A DNA stretch of 64,000 nucleotides, from contig CP141132.1 in NCBI GenBank assembly GCA_035236585.1, forward strand, positions 28,603,445 to 28,667,444, written 5' to 3'. A program made the position numbers and the translations under genes. The stretch's first letter is position 1, and each line of letters opens with the position of its first letter. Of the stretch, positions 46,316 through 59,883 are shown one piece after another. Below the pieces are notes generated by a model. The model did not search any database. It saw only the letters and a list, made by a program, of their open reading frames with translations, and had not been told where the DNA came from. The stretch comes from Warburgia ugandensis (lineage: Eukaryota; Streptophyta; Magnoliopsida; Canellales; Canellaceae).

Positions 46316-47092
46316 TGTGACGACCAGAGTTTTTGTAACATATTTTGTAAAAAATTAAAAAAAAAATCACAAAACAAAGCAGCTGAAATTCTTTTCTTTA
46401 AAACTTATTTTGAAAAACCCAAGTCATCACTTCATAGATAACATAAGTAGAATTTTTGTACAAGATAAAATTCCATTGAAGGAATATATTTTTATTAAAT
46501 TCTAGAATCCATCCAGTGGTTCATAGTATAGCCAGGTATCAGTACAATACTTGTCCAAATTACATAATCCAAACTTCAAACCTTACCATACATTAAAAAC
46601 TCTCAATACAATACAATGCTCTCAAATAAAATACATGTCTTCAAGGGATATACCCTGATTGATTATTCTTCCAAGTCTTCTTAAGTCTTGAGCTCCTAAT
46701 TCTCCTTCTCTGTATCTGAGATATTGTAAACATTGAAACATTTACAATATCTCACCATGCTATGCTTGGTAGGGGATTCAAGAAGCATAAAACTTTGATA
46801 GTATAATCCTAATACTTCATAATCCCATTATTCATACTCATGGAGCAATCTCTTTACTTTGTCATATATATACATCCTTACGCATAAATACGGTATACTG
46901 TGTATAGATATATATGTACAGTCAAAACCATGAAAAATAGTTAATATCTCAAAACATAATCATATCCAGCTTATGCTGAGTTGATAAATTATCCAGACTC
47001 TAATAGAAATACTCCCTTATTTGGGTAGTATCAGTAATCTACGATTACTGGCATCTCATCATGCCATATCATAAGGCATTTCACTGTAATAA
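46316..47092 (-). repeat. 5' LTR of the gag-only element, 3' end only
   Basis: It matches 38641-39412 of the 3' LTR and stops at AAGGCATTTCAC, where the LARD LTR begins (TGTAATAACC at 47093). In the complete LTR the text continues TATGCCATGC. The five bases TTCAC (47088-47092) are the expected left target duplication of the younger insertion. Confidence 0.88.
46718..46753. promoter_or_regulatory. Conserved LTR hairpin (family D)
   Basis: GAGATATTGTAAA...TTTACAATATCTC, a perfect 13-bp stem with a loop different from the other LTR of this element. Confidence 0.75.
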
Positions 47093-47701
47093 CCCCAATT
47101 TTTGTAAATTGATTGAGAAAAATCAATAAAGTTTGAGTTTTAGATATTTCGGGCTGAAATATTAGGGTTATTTAAAATATACTTTTTATAAAAGTATAAT
47201 CAAATCATAAGACATGTAAAATTGAAATTAAAATTAGCAAACCCTTCAACATGATTGTAAGCACCACAAATTTCGAATTCGGATGAGAAATCCTTAAGTT
47301 TTTCATTTTTTGGACAAAAGGGGTAAAATAGTAATTTTACCCAAAAATCAAAATATTCCAAAAATCAAAATATGAAACATCAAAATTTAGAATGTACTAA
47401 GAAATACGAATCCAATACCACTAAGTACACTCAAATCCGAGATCATGGGAATAAAACCCAAAGTTTTATGCATGAAGGGCAAAACAAACTTTTTACACCA
47501 TGTGGGGTCCACATGGGGCCCACATGGGGACCACCACGTCCCCAACAACCAATTTGATCAGCAGCCCATGTGAAACATGGGTCAACAAAGATCAGCTAGT
47601 CATGGGGAAGAAAAGTTAGGCATGGGAGCATTGAAGACTTTCATGCCATTTTATATTAAAAAAATAACATATTATAATCATGGAAAAAGACCCAAAATGC
47701 C

Positions 47702-47709
47702 TATAAATA
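47702..47709 (+). promoter_or_regulatory. Candidate TATA box, LTR1
   Basis: CCTATAAATACAACCCC, 609 bp into the LTR; a good plant TATA context. Confidence 0.7.
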
Positions 47710-48349
47710 CAACCCCAAAAATATTCCAAAAATCCTCATAAAATCCCCACGAAATTATCTTCAATCTCCTTGAAAAATTAGATTTAGAATCCCTCTCAAA
47801 ACCCCAAAATTTCCAAGAGCTAGATCTCTTTCCAACTTGTTTTTCTTTTTAGATTAGAACAAGAGACCTAAATTCAATTAGGCACTCTGTTCTTGATCTA
47901 ATTTGATAAATTTCACCGTCCAAAACATCCCAACACATCTATTCTACAAAATCCCAAAGAAATTTCAAGATCCAACGGTTCAAACAACGGTATTTGCAAG
48001 AAAGGTGGATTTTAGGCTATATCTTCATCAACAAGGTATTTTTTTAAATTGGGCATATAAATCAGGTTTTCTCTCCAATCAAGTAAGTGGAAATCCTTTT
48101 CATATATTTTTAGTATTGTTTTATGTAATTTTTATTTTACTGTAATTAATTTTGGTAATAAAAAGATAAAAATAAAGTCAACAACAGAACCCTTAATTAG
48201 GGATGATGGAGTGCTCAGATGAGAAATCTGACTATACCAATCGATCCATAAGGGTCCAAAACCCCTAGGGTAGAAGTTTCATCAAAATCGGAGTCCTTTT
48301 GGGCCCTCAATTGCAAGAGGATTGATTGGACGGTCCAGAAGGGACTGTC

Positions 48350-48670
48350 CGATCTCCAGATCAAACGACGCCCAAGACGCCCGCGTGACGCACCGTCGGA
48401 ACGGCGCGTGCGATACGCGTGGGGTGTCGGCTCAAGTGCAAAGAAGGCGCGTCCATAGAAATGACGAGTGGACGCGCCCAGCGACAGCCCGGTTTGCGGG
48501 CGCGCGGACGACGGGCGTTCCGCTCGTCCCGTCCGCGTCTGTGGACGTCCCGCAGTCACGCTTAGGCGTTTCTTCCCAGCGGACGCGCCCGACGACCCCT
48601 GGTTCGTTCTGCCTGCCTTTCCGCCCGACTAATCTGGGCCGTCCCTTCCTTGGGCCCAGATCAAGTCTAG
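48350..48670 (+). other. CpG-rich patch inside LTR1
   Basis: Dense CpG (GACGCGCCC, GGGCGCGCGG, CGTCCGCGTC) in an otherwise AT-rich LTR. It yields long frames on both strands (up to 145 codons) that resemble no known protein. Older family-D LTRs have a weaker (42150-42330) or nearly absent (33480-33610) counterpart at the same position. Confidence 0.8.
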
Positions 48671-51386
48671 GCCCTAGGAAGGACTGTGAACTTCCAGGAT
48701 TAATTCTGGAGTCATCTGAACTCCAAATTGAGATCGGAAAGAAGCTATGGAAAGCTTGAAACCTCTATTTTCTTATGGAATAATAAAAAGGACATGTTAT
48801 TCAATAAAAACTTTCTGTATTTAAGAATTAAGTTTCCAATGACATAGATTTTCAAGATCTGAGATGATCAGATCTTAGAAACATGTTTTAATAATGATCT
48901 AATACTTAAATAAAGTTATATCTATGTTTAAATTGGATATATATGAGATATATTAAGGGATCTACCCTTTATGGTAGAAAAACCCAAAAAATTACAAAGG
49001 GACCCACTTGATCAATGAGATCAAGTGTGATCAGATCCTTGGGATGAAAAGAATAAATGTTTATATGATGAAATCCAAGGAAATCATGGATGGATTATGA
49101 TAAAAATAGATCAATGTGATCTTTTGACCTTAATAGAGAAAATTCTCTAAATATAACTAAAGTCCTTAATCAAAGGAAAAGATCTAAGATCAAATGGTTG
49201 GATCATAAGTAAAGGTTTCTAAAAATGTAAATATAATTAGTTTCATTTTATGTTATTATGTTATAAAGCATGCTAGTATAACATTTAGAGTTTAGTATGA
49301 TATGTGTTCATTCTTATCATAAGGTGCTAGATTTAATTTAAGTACCTTGCCTCATTTTCATTGAATGTTAAATTAGGTAGTTTTATGCTTTAAATTTATA
49401 ATTCATTTATGGTTGAATGTTAGTAGTAGATTTACTTGTTATGAGATAAAGAGCATAAAACATAAAAAATGTATTCTAATGAGAAAGTAGAGTTTCATGA
49501 CACAAATAAGAATGAAGTACTTTGGACTTAATTAGTAAGGGCTATAGTTAGTAGGACAATATAAGGATTATCAAATCCTTAGCCCAAATTAGGAAAAGAA
49601 TAATAAACCCCATGAATGACATTATAAATATTCATGGACTTAATTAAAATCCATTAGAAAGAGTACTTAGAGTAAACATGCTTATAGGAACCTTATGAAA
49701 GGTTGAGCTATGGTCATTCTAGTGAATGATGAACATAGTGGTTAAGGGGTTATCTAATAGAGCCTCGCTCTTCCCCTACCTTCGTTGACGTTTGTGAGGT
49801 CTAAACGCCTCCTTACATGAGGATTGAAGTAACCACTTTGTGTTCACCCATTCAACTAGTAAGCCTTAGCCAATTGGAAATAAGAGGAGCAATCTAGATT
49901 TAGGCTTGAATAAGCTACCTTCAACCATGCACATTAACTGGTTGAATAATAATCATAAGAGCATAAAAGGTTAGTAAATTACCTAACCCTAATAAAAACA
50001 GTAAGTAAGATAAGGATGATCAAACAAGATCCATTAGATCTTGGATGATCAAGAACAATAAGAATAAGAACACTATATTGTACTTAGTATGTATGTTTAG
50101 TAGTATACTTGTTATAGTTCATTAGATTAGATAATCCAAACCCTTGATCAAAGGTGATTCAAGGAAGAAAACCAAGATCATCCTCCATAGGGATGATCCA
50201 AGAACTGAACTTAGATCAAAGAAGAACTAGCTGATAGAAGATCTAGGACCTTGATCTTTATCAACATGAGTAGATTGTCAATCAAAGGATCTATGAAAGA
50301 TCAAGATCAAGGAGATGAACATACAAAGACTTAGAGATAGAAAAATACTTAGATATGAATGATCTAAAGATCATTCTAAACATCAGATCTAGTGATCAAT
50401 AGGATTGTTCATAATTTATATATTGACAATATGTATGAATGTACAGATTACATACATCGGTCAAGATCATGGAAGATTGGGAAAAAGAGATCAATCCTTA
50501 AAGGTAGGAGGATTTGATGAATGCATTTACATGAGATATTCATGATTGTACTCATGATCTTATGTTGACAAGAGTAATGATAATACTTGTAGTATATCTC
50601 TTGAAAACCTTATGATCCAACCAAACACTTATAAGATGGTTAAGGACTAAACTATAAGTGAATAGGGAACTAGAAAATATTTCAGCCCTAAGTAAACGGA
50701 CGTATGGTCTGATATATATGGAATCTATTTTACATACAAGCTTGGAGGCTTGTGAGTTTGTTTTAATAGGCATGAGCCTAGGGGATGCTATTGCTAGAGG
50801 AGTTATGAGGGTTTGGCCACCCGCTCCTTGAAATTTGATGATATGATGATACCTTGCCCAATGAGAGGCTAAAAGTCGGGTGGTGGCAATTATGGGAAGG
50901 CCACCACTGTGAAAGTCTTGCCCCCCCATACGGGCAATGACATAATATTTTCCACCGTGGTAACGGTGGTGAACAGGCGGTTATCCGAGCGCGCTAGTAC
51001 GGATCGAGGCTAAGACATAGCAACCTTTATGATTATTTTGCACTATGATGCATATGGGAACAAGCATAGTGAAATGCCTTATGTTATAGCATAATGAAAT
51101 GCTAGGTAATTGTATATTACCAATGTTTCCCAAGAAGGGAAATTCCCGTATGAGATTAGCTGTAATACTAAATTCTCAAAATAAAGAGAATTGATCAGCT
51201 TAGTTGGGAATGATATTTCACTATTTTCACAAATTTAATTGGTTTACCCATGAAGGGTATGTATGTATATAGATATACATAACTTACAAAATAAAGAGTA
51301 TGTTTGAGGATAACGAGATTATGAAGGATTGGAATTACATTGTCAATTATTATGTTTCTTGAATCCCCTACCAAGCATTGCTTGCT

Positions 51387-51413
51387 GAGATATTGTACTT
51401 GTTGCAATATCTC
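51387..51413. promoter_or_regulatory. Conserved LTR hairpin (family D, short form)
   Basis: GAGATATTG, 9-nt loop, CAATATCTC, 409 bp before the LTR end. Stem kept at 9 bp, loop changed relative to the chromovirus. Confidence 0.7.
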
Positions 51414-51824
51414 AAATCCAGGGAAGGAGAGTTAGGAGCTGAAGACTATAGAAGACTTGAAGAGAATAATCTTCAAGGTATACCCTTGAAGACATGTATT
51501 TTTATTTGTTGAGAGTTTTATTGTATGGTGAGCTTGATTTTTGGATTATGTAATTTGGACAAGTATTGTACTAGATTTGGTCATCTTGTGAACCACTTTG
51601 GATGGATCCTGGAGTTTAATAAAAGTATATTCCTTCAATGGAATTTTATTTTGTACACAAATTGTACTTATGTTATATATGAAGTGGTGACTTGGGTTTT
51701 CAAAACAAGTTCTAAAGAAAAGAATTTCCGCTGCTTTGTTTTGCGAAAAAATTTTACACTCTTAAGGGCCCCGCTTTCAAAACGCTTTACAAATCATGTT
51801 TTCAAAAACCCAGGTCGTCACAGT

Positions 51825-51836
51825 TGGTATCAGAGC
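51825..51836 (+). promoter_or_regulatory. Primer binding site (initiator-Met tRNA), perfect
   Basis: TGGTATCAGAGC two bases after LTR1: all 12 positions match the tRNA complement. Confidence 0.92.
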
Positions 51837-52149
51837 GATTCATCCAGTCACAGTACAGTACAAATATGTCCAAAAGAGAGATTATAATCCATGTCTAGAT
51901 TAAGATAGAAATAGTTGTATAGAGGATTGATAGAAATTTTGAACATATGCCACCAAAGAGAATCACAAGATAGGCAACTCAAAATACTCCGACTTGACAA
52001 TATGGAAAGAGTAACAATGAGCAATGTGGAAGAGATGATAACAAGAGATGATGACAAGGGTGTTGAAGAACCTTCTTCCTCACCTATAGCAAACCCAAGG
52101 TTCATCACCTTCTCGTAGAAATACCAAGTACGCAGTGCTCGTGTTCAAC

Positions 52150-52460
52150 CTAAAGTGAGTGAATAAGAGATAAGTTATCAGTTGATGAGAAGGAGTTATG
52201 TGATAAACTCATTAGTTAAGAGATAAGTATAAAAGGAGGTAACTCATTAGTGAAGGATAAGTCTTGAAAGAGTAGCCTCATTTGTTGAAGAGGATGTAAA
52301 GAGTTGACTCATTAGTGAGGAAAGAGTTAAACTCATTATTTGAGGAATATGGAAAGAGTAGACTCATTTGTGAAGAAAGAGTAACTCATTTGTGAAGGAT
52401 GAGTATAGAAAGAGTTAAACTCATTAGTTGAGAATGAGTATAGAAAGAGTTAGTGTAATG
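52150..52460 (+). repeat. Degenerate short repeats in the LARD leader
   Basis: About a dozen degenerate copies of a unit like AGAGTTAACTCATTAGTGAAGGA, 20-40 bp apart. The same array is at 60670-60950, and a shorter relative lies at 46060-46250 on the minus strand. Confidence 0.75.
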
Positions 52461-54689
52461 AAGGAATAGTATAGTATAAGTAGATATTACTTAGTGAAAG
52501 GATTAGAAATACGACTTAGCAAATAAGAATTCCAATAGAGGGAATAATAAGGGAAAACATTACAATAGATGTAAGGTATGATGTTCAGTTTAACCTAAAG
52601 TCCCGAGTAAACATACAAAGAACGTTAATACTAGTATGTATATAACCATTATTAAGTGAAATATGTATAGAACCATTACTAAGTGAAAAAAAAAAGAAAA
52701 AAAAGAAGTGATAAATTGGAAAATAAGATAAAATAAAAATATAAAAATACAACCTTATAGAAAAGGTGAAATGGAGATTTATGAGAAATAAGTGTTAAAG
52801 ATGAAAACATTAGAAGTATTGTAAAATTCAACGTTAACATTAAATATATAAAGAAATATAAATGTAGGAATTAGAATTGCTACATGTATAGTATTATGGC
52901 AATTAGTTAAATGAAAATAATCATCAAAATAAAGAGGATATGACTTGAAAGAAATTTAAGGAGATAGGTGAGAAAGTTCAAAATTTGTAAATGAGAATAG
53001 TTTGAAATAAATATGAGTAAGGAGTTAAGCAAGTATTTTTCTCCAAAATTAATGAGGCAAAGGATTTAGTGGAGAAATGATCAAATTTTAGAACATGAAG
53101 AGATGATTTTTGATATTAGAATAAAATGAAAAGGAAAAAGAGAGTTAGATATGTTAAAGGGACAAAAATATGATCCCAAACTTATTAAGAAAGACAATTA
53201 AATCATGAGAATATGTGGTTAACAAAGAAATTATAGCTTTATATATGGTACAACAATTATGAAATCACCAAGTTAGAAATTATAAAGGTATGACAAATCA
53301 TCGTGGAAATTAGCACTAGTGGATTTTCAAGGATTAAAGAATTATTAATATAATAACTTTGGTGCTATTGAAAATAATTTTGTGACTATCATTGATTAAG
53401 TCATTGATTATCATGGTCATGGAACATGAAAACAAAGAGAAATATTGATTAGGAAAATATAGTCATTTATTTTCATGGTCATGGAACATGAAAACAAACA
53501 GAAATATTTATTAGAAAAATATAGTCATTGAATATCATGAATAGGAGTACATCTTATTGATCAAGGCAAATAAAGAGCTAACTATGAATAAAGATATTAC
53601 TTCCAATTACATGATGGAGTTGGTGATATTGAAAGATTTAAGAAATATAGTAAGGGGAAATATATTTTTGAAGGAAAGGTGAAATAAAACATGAGAAATG
53701 AAAACAAATATTGGTTGTTAACTTTAAGTTTAAAGATGATTGTGAATGAGATATAAATCCAAATTGTTGGAGAAATAAGTGGTTAGAAATTTTAAGATAG
53801 TTTGAAGATTTTCAATCTTACACGAGATTGAATGAGAAAATATCTATAATAGTTGAGGAAAAGAACATCAAATTATATGAATGAGTTGAAAGAACAACTT
53901 TTTAAGGATATGGAGTGATTATAGCAATTTACATTATGAGAGTAACAAATTTCTTTTAGGAAAAGAAAAAGGAGGAATCAATATAAGGATGCATAAATGA
54001 TGTTGAGGAAATTAAGTATCCTTTTTTCTCTATAAGGATGAGCATTTTCAAATTTATTATTAATTGGGAATTGGAAATGCAACATCAAAGTATAAAATCA
54101 AAAACAAATTTTAAAAGTTCTATGAGTTAGATAACAGATGTTCATGAATTTGAGGAGAATGAAATATATTGAATGAAGTGGTAATGATATATGGAAAGAG
54201 ATTTCAAGAAATCAAGAGCATTCAGGGCATATATGTTAGACACTTACAAAACTTGTCTTGTAAGTGTACATGTGATTAAAGGAAGCAAAGTTTAGGTTAT
54301 ATAAATTTTAAGGATGGTATGGAATTTGACCCAACAAAGGTGGAATATGAGATCAAAATATGAAATGACAATGACAATTAGAGAAATATATCTCTTATTG
54401 ATTTTATAACACAAGGACATTCTTTTAGTGAAGTTTTGCCATTGGTTACATACATCCTAAATGAGTTGATAATAGATTGTTAAAAATTAAAAACTAGTTG
54501 ATAAATTATGGTGTTTGTAAAGATTTGAGGAGGGATGATTACAAAGTCAATATGGACTCTTTTAATTGAAATTATCAAGAATATCGCAAATAAAAAATGT
54601 TAGTATGATATGATAAAGGCTATGAGGTACACTTGAAAGAAGCATAAGGAAATGCAAAATCTAGAAATTTTGAAGCCTATGACATACAA

Positions 54690-54709
54690 ATATATATATA
54701 TATATATAT
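54690..54709. repeat. (TA)n microsatellite
   Basis: About ten TA dinucleotides. The tandem copy at 63183-63205 is a few units longer. Confidence 0.95.
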
Positions 54710-55560
54710 GAGAGGAAAAGAGATAAATATTATCATAGATTGTGAGAATGTTCTGAATATTGTTCTAATTATGAGAAAGAAATAACAAAAGAGGATCAAG
54801 AATATATATGCAGAGTTAAATGACACTATCTTGGATGGAAAAATGTAAAAAGTCAAGTATTATGAATAAAATGGCACTCAAAGGGTGTTACAAAAATAAT
54901 GGATGGAAATGAGGAAAGATTCATTACAAGGAAACTATTATTGAAGGACAGAATTTGACAAGTTGTCAATAGAAGGAAATAGTAAAGAAGTATGAACTGT
55001 TACCCTTCCAAATAATGGAAGAATAAGAAAAGAGAAAATTACTTCCAAAGATTGGAAGGTTGTTACAAAGAACAATAGTTGAAGTTATAGAATCTTATCA
55101 ATATGTATTATAGGAAGTCTAAGGACTATACATAGTAGGAAAGTCAGTGTCCAAACTTTATATGTTAATACATAGTAGGAAAGCTATGTCAAAACTTTAT
55201 AAGTTGAAAAAGAATGAGGATGAGCAATAGAAGGTATAATGGAAAATTGTGAAGTATGGAAAGATTGGTGAAAATTACCAATCAAGTGAAATGGAAGGTT
55301 TTGAAACAAAAAGGGATAACTCAATAAGAGTTATTAATCATCTTTTTGGGAAATTCTAGCAATAACCAGCTTTATTATATAGAGCATTATTAAGGTTAGT
55401 CATGGATGAGCATTTTAACCTTTGAGAAAAAGATAGTATAGAAAAGGGACGAAAGGAAATAGAATTTCCATAAGTGGCAAGGCCACATGTGTAAGGATAT
55501 GAAAGAATTGTGAAAACTCCTAAGTGAGTTGTATTACAAATTTCGAGGACGAAATTATTG

Positions 55561-55574
55561 TAAGGGGGGAAGAT
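55561..55574 (+). promoter_or_regulatory. Polypurine tract of the LARD
   Basis: TAAGGGGGGAAGAT directly before LTR2, in the context TTTCGAGGACGAAATTATTG. Confidence 0.9.
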
Positions 55575-56189
55575 TGTAATAACCCCAATTTTTGTAAATT
55601 GATTGAGAAAAATCAATAAAGTTTGAGTTTTAGATATTTCGGGCTGAAATATTAGGGTTATTTAAAATATACTTTTTATAAAAGTATAATCAAATCATAA
55701 GACATGTAAAATTGAAATTAAAATTAGCAAACCCTTCAACATGATTGTAAGCACCACAAATTTCGAATTCGGATGAGAAATCCTTAAGTTTTTCATTTTT
55801 TGGACAAAAGGGGTAAAATAGTAATTTTACCCAAAAATCAAAATATTCCAAAAATCAAAATATGAAACATCAAAATTTAGAATGTACTAAGAAATACGAA
55901 TCCAACACCACTAAGTACCTCAAATCCGAGATCATGGGAATAAAACCCAAAGTTTTATGCATGAAGGGCAAAACAAACTTTTTACACCATGTGGGGTCCA
56001 CATGGGGCCCACATGGGGACCACCACGTCCCCAACAACCAATTTGATCAGCAGCCCATGTGAAACATGGGTCAACAAAGATCAGCTAGTCATGGGGAAGA
56101 AAAGTTAGGCATGGGAGCATTGAAGACTTTCATGCCATTTTATATTAAAAAATAACATATTATAATCATGGAAAAAGACCCAAAATGCC

Positions 56190-56197
56190 TATAAATA
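56190..56197 (+). promoter_or_regulatory. Candidate TATA box, LTR2
   Basis: TATAAATA in the same context as 47702-47709. Confidence 0.7.
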
Positions 56198-59100
56198 CAA
56201 CCCCAAAAATCTTCCAAAAATCCTCATAAAATCCCCACGAAATTATCTTCAATCTCCTTGAAAAATTAGATCTAGAATCCCTCTCAAAACCCCAAAATTT
56301 CCAAGAGCTAGATCTCTTTCCAACTTATTTTTCTTTTTAGATTAGAACAAGAGACCTAAATTCAATTAGGCACTCTGTTCTTGATCTAATTTGATAAATT
56401 CCACCGTCCAAAACATCCCAACACATCTATTCTACAAAACCCCAAAGAAATTTCAAGATCCAACGGTTCAAACAACGGTATTTGCAAGAAAGGTGGATTT
56501 TAGGCTATATCTTCATCAACAAGGTATTTTTTTAAATTGGGCATATAAATCAGGTTTTCTCTCCAATCAAGTAAGTGGAAATCCTTTTCATATATTTTTA
56601 GTATTTTTTTATGTAATTTTTATTTTACTGTAATTAATTTTGGTAATAAAAAGATAAAAATAAAGTCAACAACAGAACCCTTAATTAGGGATGATGGAGT
56701 GCTCAGATGAGAAATCTGACTATACCAATCGATCCAGAAGGGTCCAAAACCCCTAGGGTAGAAGTTTCATCAAAATCAGAGACCTTTTGGGCCCTCAATT
56801 GCAAGAGGATTGATTGGACGGTCCAGAAGGGACTGTCCGATCTCCAGATCAAACGACGCCCAAGACGCCCGCGTGACGCACCGTCGGAACGGCGCGTGCG
56901 ATACGCGTGGGGTGTCGGCTCAAGTGCAAAGAAGGCGCGTCCATAGAAATGACGAGTGGACGCGCCGCCGACAGCCCGGCTTGCGGGCGCGCGGACGACG
57001 GGCGTTCCGCTCGTCCCGTCCGCGTCTGTGGACGTCCCGCAGTCACGCTTAGGCGTTTCTTCCCAGCGGACGCGCCCGACGACCCCTGGTTCGTTCTGCT
57101 CCGCCCGTCTTTCCGCCCGACTAATTGGCCGCTCCTTCCTTGGGCCCAGATCAAGTCTAGGCCCTAGGAAGGACTGTGAACTTCCAGGATTAATTCTGGA
57201 GTCATCTGAACTCCAAATTGAGATCGGAAAGAAGCTATGGAAAGCTTGAAACCTCTATTTTCTTATGGAATAATAAAAAGGACATGTTATTCAATAAAAA
57301 CTTTCTGTATTTAAGAATTAAGTTTCCAATGACATAGATTTTCAAGATCTGAGATGATCAGATCTTAGAAACATGTTTTAATAATGATCTAATACTTAAA
57401 TAAAGTTATATCTATGTTTAAATTGGATATATATGAGATATATTAAGGGATCTACCCTTTATGGTAGAAAAACCCAAAAAATTACAAAGGGACCCACTTG
57501 ATCAATGAGATCAAGTGTGATCAGATCCTTGGGATGAAAAGAATAAATGTTTATATGATGAAATCCAAGGAAATCATGGATGGATTATGATAAAAATAGA
57601 TCAATGTGATCTTTTGACCTTAATAGAGAAAATTCTCTAAATATAACTAAAGTCCTTAATCAAAGGAAAAGATCTAAGATCAAATGGTTGGATCATAAGT
57701 AAAGGTTTCTAAAAATGTAAATATAATTAGTTTCATTTTATGTTATTATGTTATAAAGCATGCTAGTATAACATTTAGAGTTTAGTATGATATGTGTTCA
57801 TTCTTATCATAAGGTGCTAGATTTAATTTAAGTACCTTGCCTCATTTTCATTGAATGTTAAATTAGGTAGTTTTATGCTTTAAATTTATAATTCATTTAT
57901 GGTTGAATGTTAGTAGTAGATTTACTTGTTATGAGATAAAGAGCATAAAACATAAAAAATGTATTCTAATGAGAAAGTAGAGTTTCATGACACAAATAAG
58001 AATGAAGTACTTTGGACTTAATTAGTAAGGGCTATAGTTAGTAGGACAATATAAGGATTATCAAATCCTTAGCCCAAATTAGGAAAAGAATAATAAACCC
58101 CATGAATGACATTATAAATATTCATGGACTTAATTAAAATCCATTAGAAAGAGTACTTAGAGTAAACATGCTTATAGGAACCTTATGAAAGGTTGAGCTA
58201 TGGTCATTCTAGTGAATGATGAACATAGTGGTTAAGGGGGTTATCTAATAGAGCCTCGCTTCTTCCCCTACCTTCTCGTTGACGTTTGTGAGGTCTAAAC
58301 GCCTCCTTACATGAGGATTGAAGTAACCACTTTGTGTTCACCCATTCAACTAGTAAGCCTTAGCCAATTGGAAATAAGAGGAGCAGTCTAGATTTAGGCT
58401 TGAATAAGCTACCTTCAACCATGCACATTAACTGGTTGAATAATAATCATAAGAGCATAAAAGGTTAGTAAATTACCTAACCCTAATAAAAACAGTAAGT
58501 AAGATAAGGATGATCAAACAAGATCCATTAGATCTTGGATGATCAAGAACAATAAGAATAAGAACACTATATTGTACTTAGTATGTATGTTTAGTAGTAT
58601 ACTTGTTATAGTTCATTAGATTAGATAATCCAAACCCTTGATCAAAGGTGATTCAAGGAAGAAAACCAAGATCATCCTCCATAGGGATGATCCAAGAACT
58701 GAACTTAGATCAAAGAAGAATTAGCTGATAGAAGATCTAGGACCTTGATCTTTATCAACATGAGTAGATTGTCAATCAAAGGATCTATGAAAGATCAAGA
58801 TCAAGGAGATGAACATACAAAGACTTAGAGATAGAAAAATACTTAGATATGAATGATCTAAAGATCATTCTAAACATCAGATCTAGTGATCAATAGGATT
58901 GTTCATAATTTATATATTGACAATATGTATGAATGTACAGATTACATACATCGGTCAAGATCATGGAAGATTGGGAAAAAGAGATCAATCCTTAAAGGTA
59001 GGAGGATTTGATGAATGCATTTACATGAGATATTCATGATTGTACTCATGATCTTATGTTGACAAGAGTAATGATAATACTTGTAGTATATCTCTTGAAA

Positions 59101-59883
59101 ACCTTATGATCCAACCAAACACTTATAAGATGGTTAAGGACTAAACTATAAGTGAATAGGGAACTAGAAAATATTTCAGCTCCTAAGTAAACAGACGTAT
59201 GGTCCGATATATATGGAATCTATTTTACATACAAGCTTGGAGGCTTGTGAGTTTGTTTTAATAGGCATGAGCCTAGTGGGATGCTATTGCTAGAGGAGTT
59301 ATGAGGGTTTGGCCACCCGCTCCTTGAAATTTGATGATATGATGATACCTTGCCCAATGAGAGGCTAAAAGCTCGGGTGGTGGCAATTATGGGAAGGCCA
59401 CCACCGTGAAAGTCTTGCCCCCATACGGGCAGTGACATAATATTTTCCACCGTGGTATCGTTGGTGAACAGGCGCTTATCCGAGCGCGCTAGTACGGATC
59501 GACCGCAAAGATAAAGCAACCTTTATGATTATTTTGCACTATGATGCATATGGGAACAAGCATAGTGAAATGCCTTATGTTATAGCATAATGAAATGCTA
59601 GGTAATTGTATATTACCAATGTTTCCCAAGAAGGGAAATTCCCAGTATGAGATTAGTTTGTAATACTAAATTCTCAAAATAAAGAGAATTGATCACTTAG
59701 TTGGGAATGATATTTCACTATTTTCACAAATTTAATTGGTTTACCCATGAAGGGTATGTATGTATATAGATATACATAACTTACAAAATAAAGAGTATGT
59801 TTGAGGATAACGAGATTATGAAGGATTGGAATTACATTGTCAATTATTATGTTTCTTGAATCCCCTACCAAGCATTGCTTGCT

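Larger units (their letters stand above)
38641..47092 (-). mobile_element. Family-D derivative with gag but without pol, minus strand
   Basis: From right to left: 5' LTR (46316-47092, only its 3' end before a younger insertion), Met-tRNA primer site, about 0.98-kb leader, gag, a short region after gag, polypurine tract and a full 3' LTR (38641-43578). LTR ends, primer site, polypurine context and gag all match the chromovirus at 26052-36721, but nothing of RT, RNase H, integrase or chromodomain is present in the 2.74-kb interior. This is the layout of a gag-only non-autonomous element (TR-GAG type). The rest of the 5' LTR should lie beyond the tandem element, outside the window. Gag has several breaks. 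Confidence 0.88.
47093..51822 (+). repeat. LTR1 of the tandem LARD, 4.73 kb
   Basis: TGTAATAACCCCAATTTTTG to CCCAGGTCGTCACA. Differences from LTR2 number about 60 by eye (near 1.2 percent), many of them clustered. It contains a TATA box, a GC-rich patch (48350-48670), the shared leader-type block (about 49440-49950) and the hairpin. Confidence 0.92.
51823..55574 (+). other. Interior 1 of the tandem LARD
   Basis: After the primer site a gag N-terminal remnant (51949-52140) opens with MPPKR and then reads ERVTMSNVEEMITR, like the other family-D gags. It gives way to leader-type sequence (52150-53100) with degenerate repeats of GAGTTAACTCATTAGTGAA, then about 2.4 kb of purine-rich AT sequence with no recognisable frame. 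A (TA)n run is at 54690-54709. The end (55465-55574) carries the family-D pre-LTR context and a polypurine tract. No RT, RNase H, integrase or chromodomain. Confidence 0.85.

Noticed and set aside
48215-48759. 114-145-codon frames, repeated at 56707-57249, as a conserved gene
   Set aside because: They are repeated only because the LTR is repeated; frames on both strands overlap the CpG-rich patch, and the reading shifts between the two copies.
51825-51836. tRNA gene
   Set aside because: Only the 12-base complement of the tRNA 3' end is present, at an LTR edge: a primer site, not a tRNA gene.
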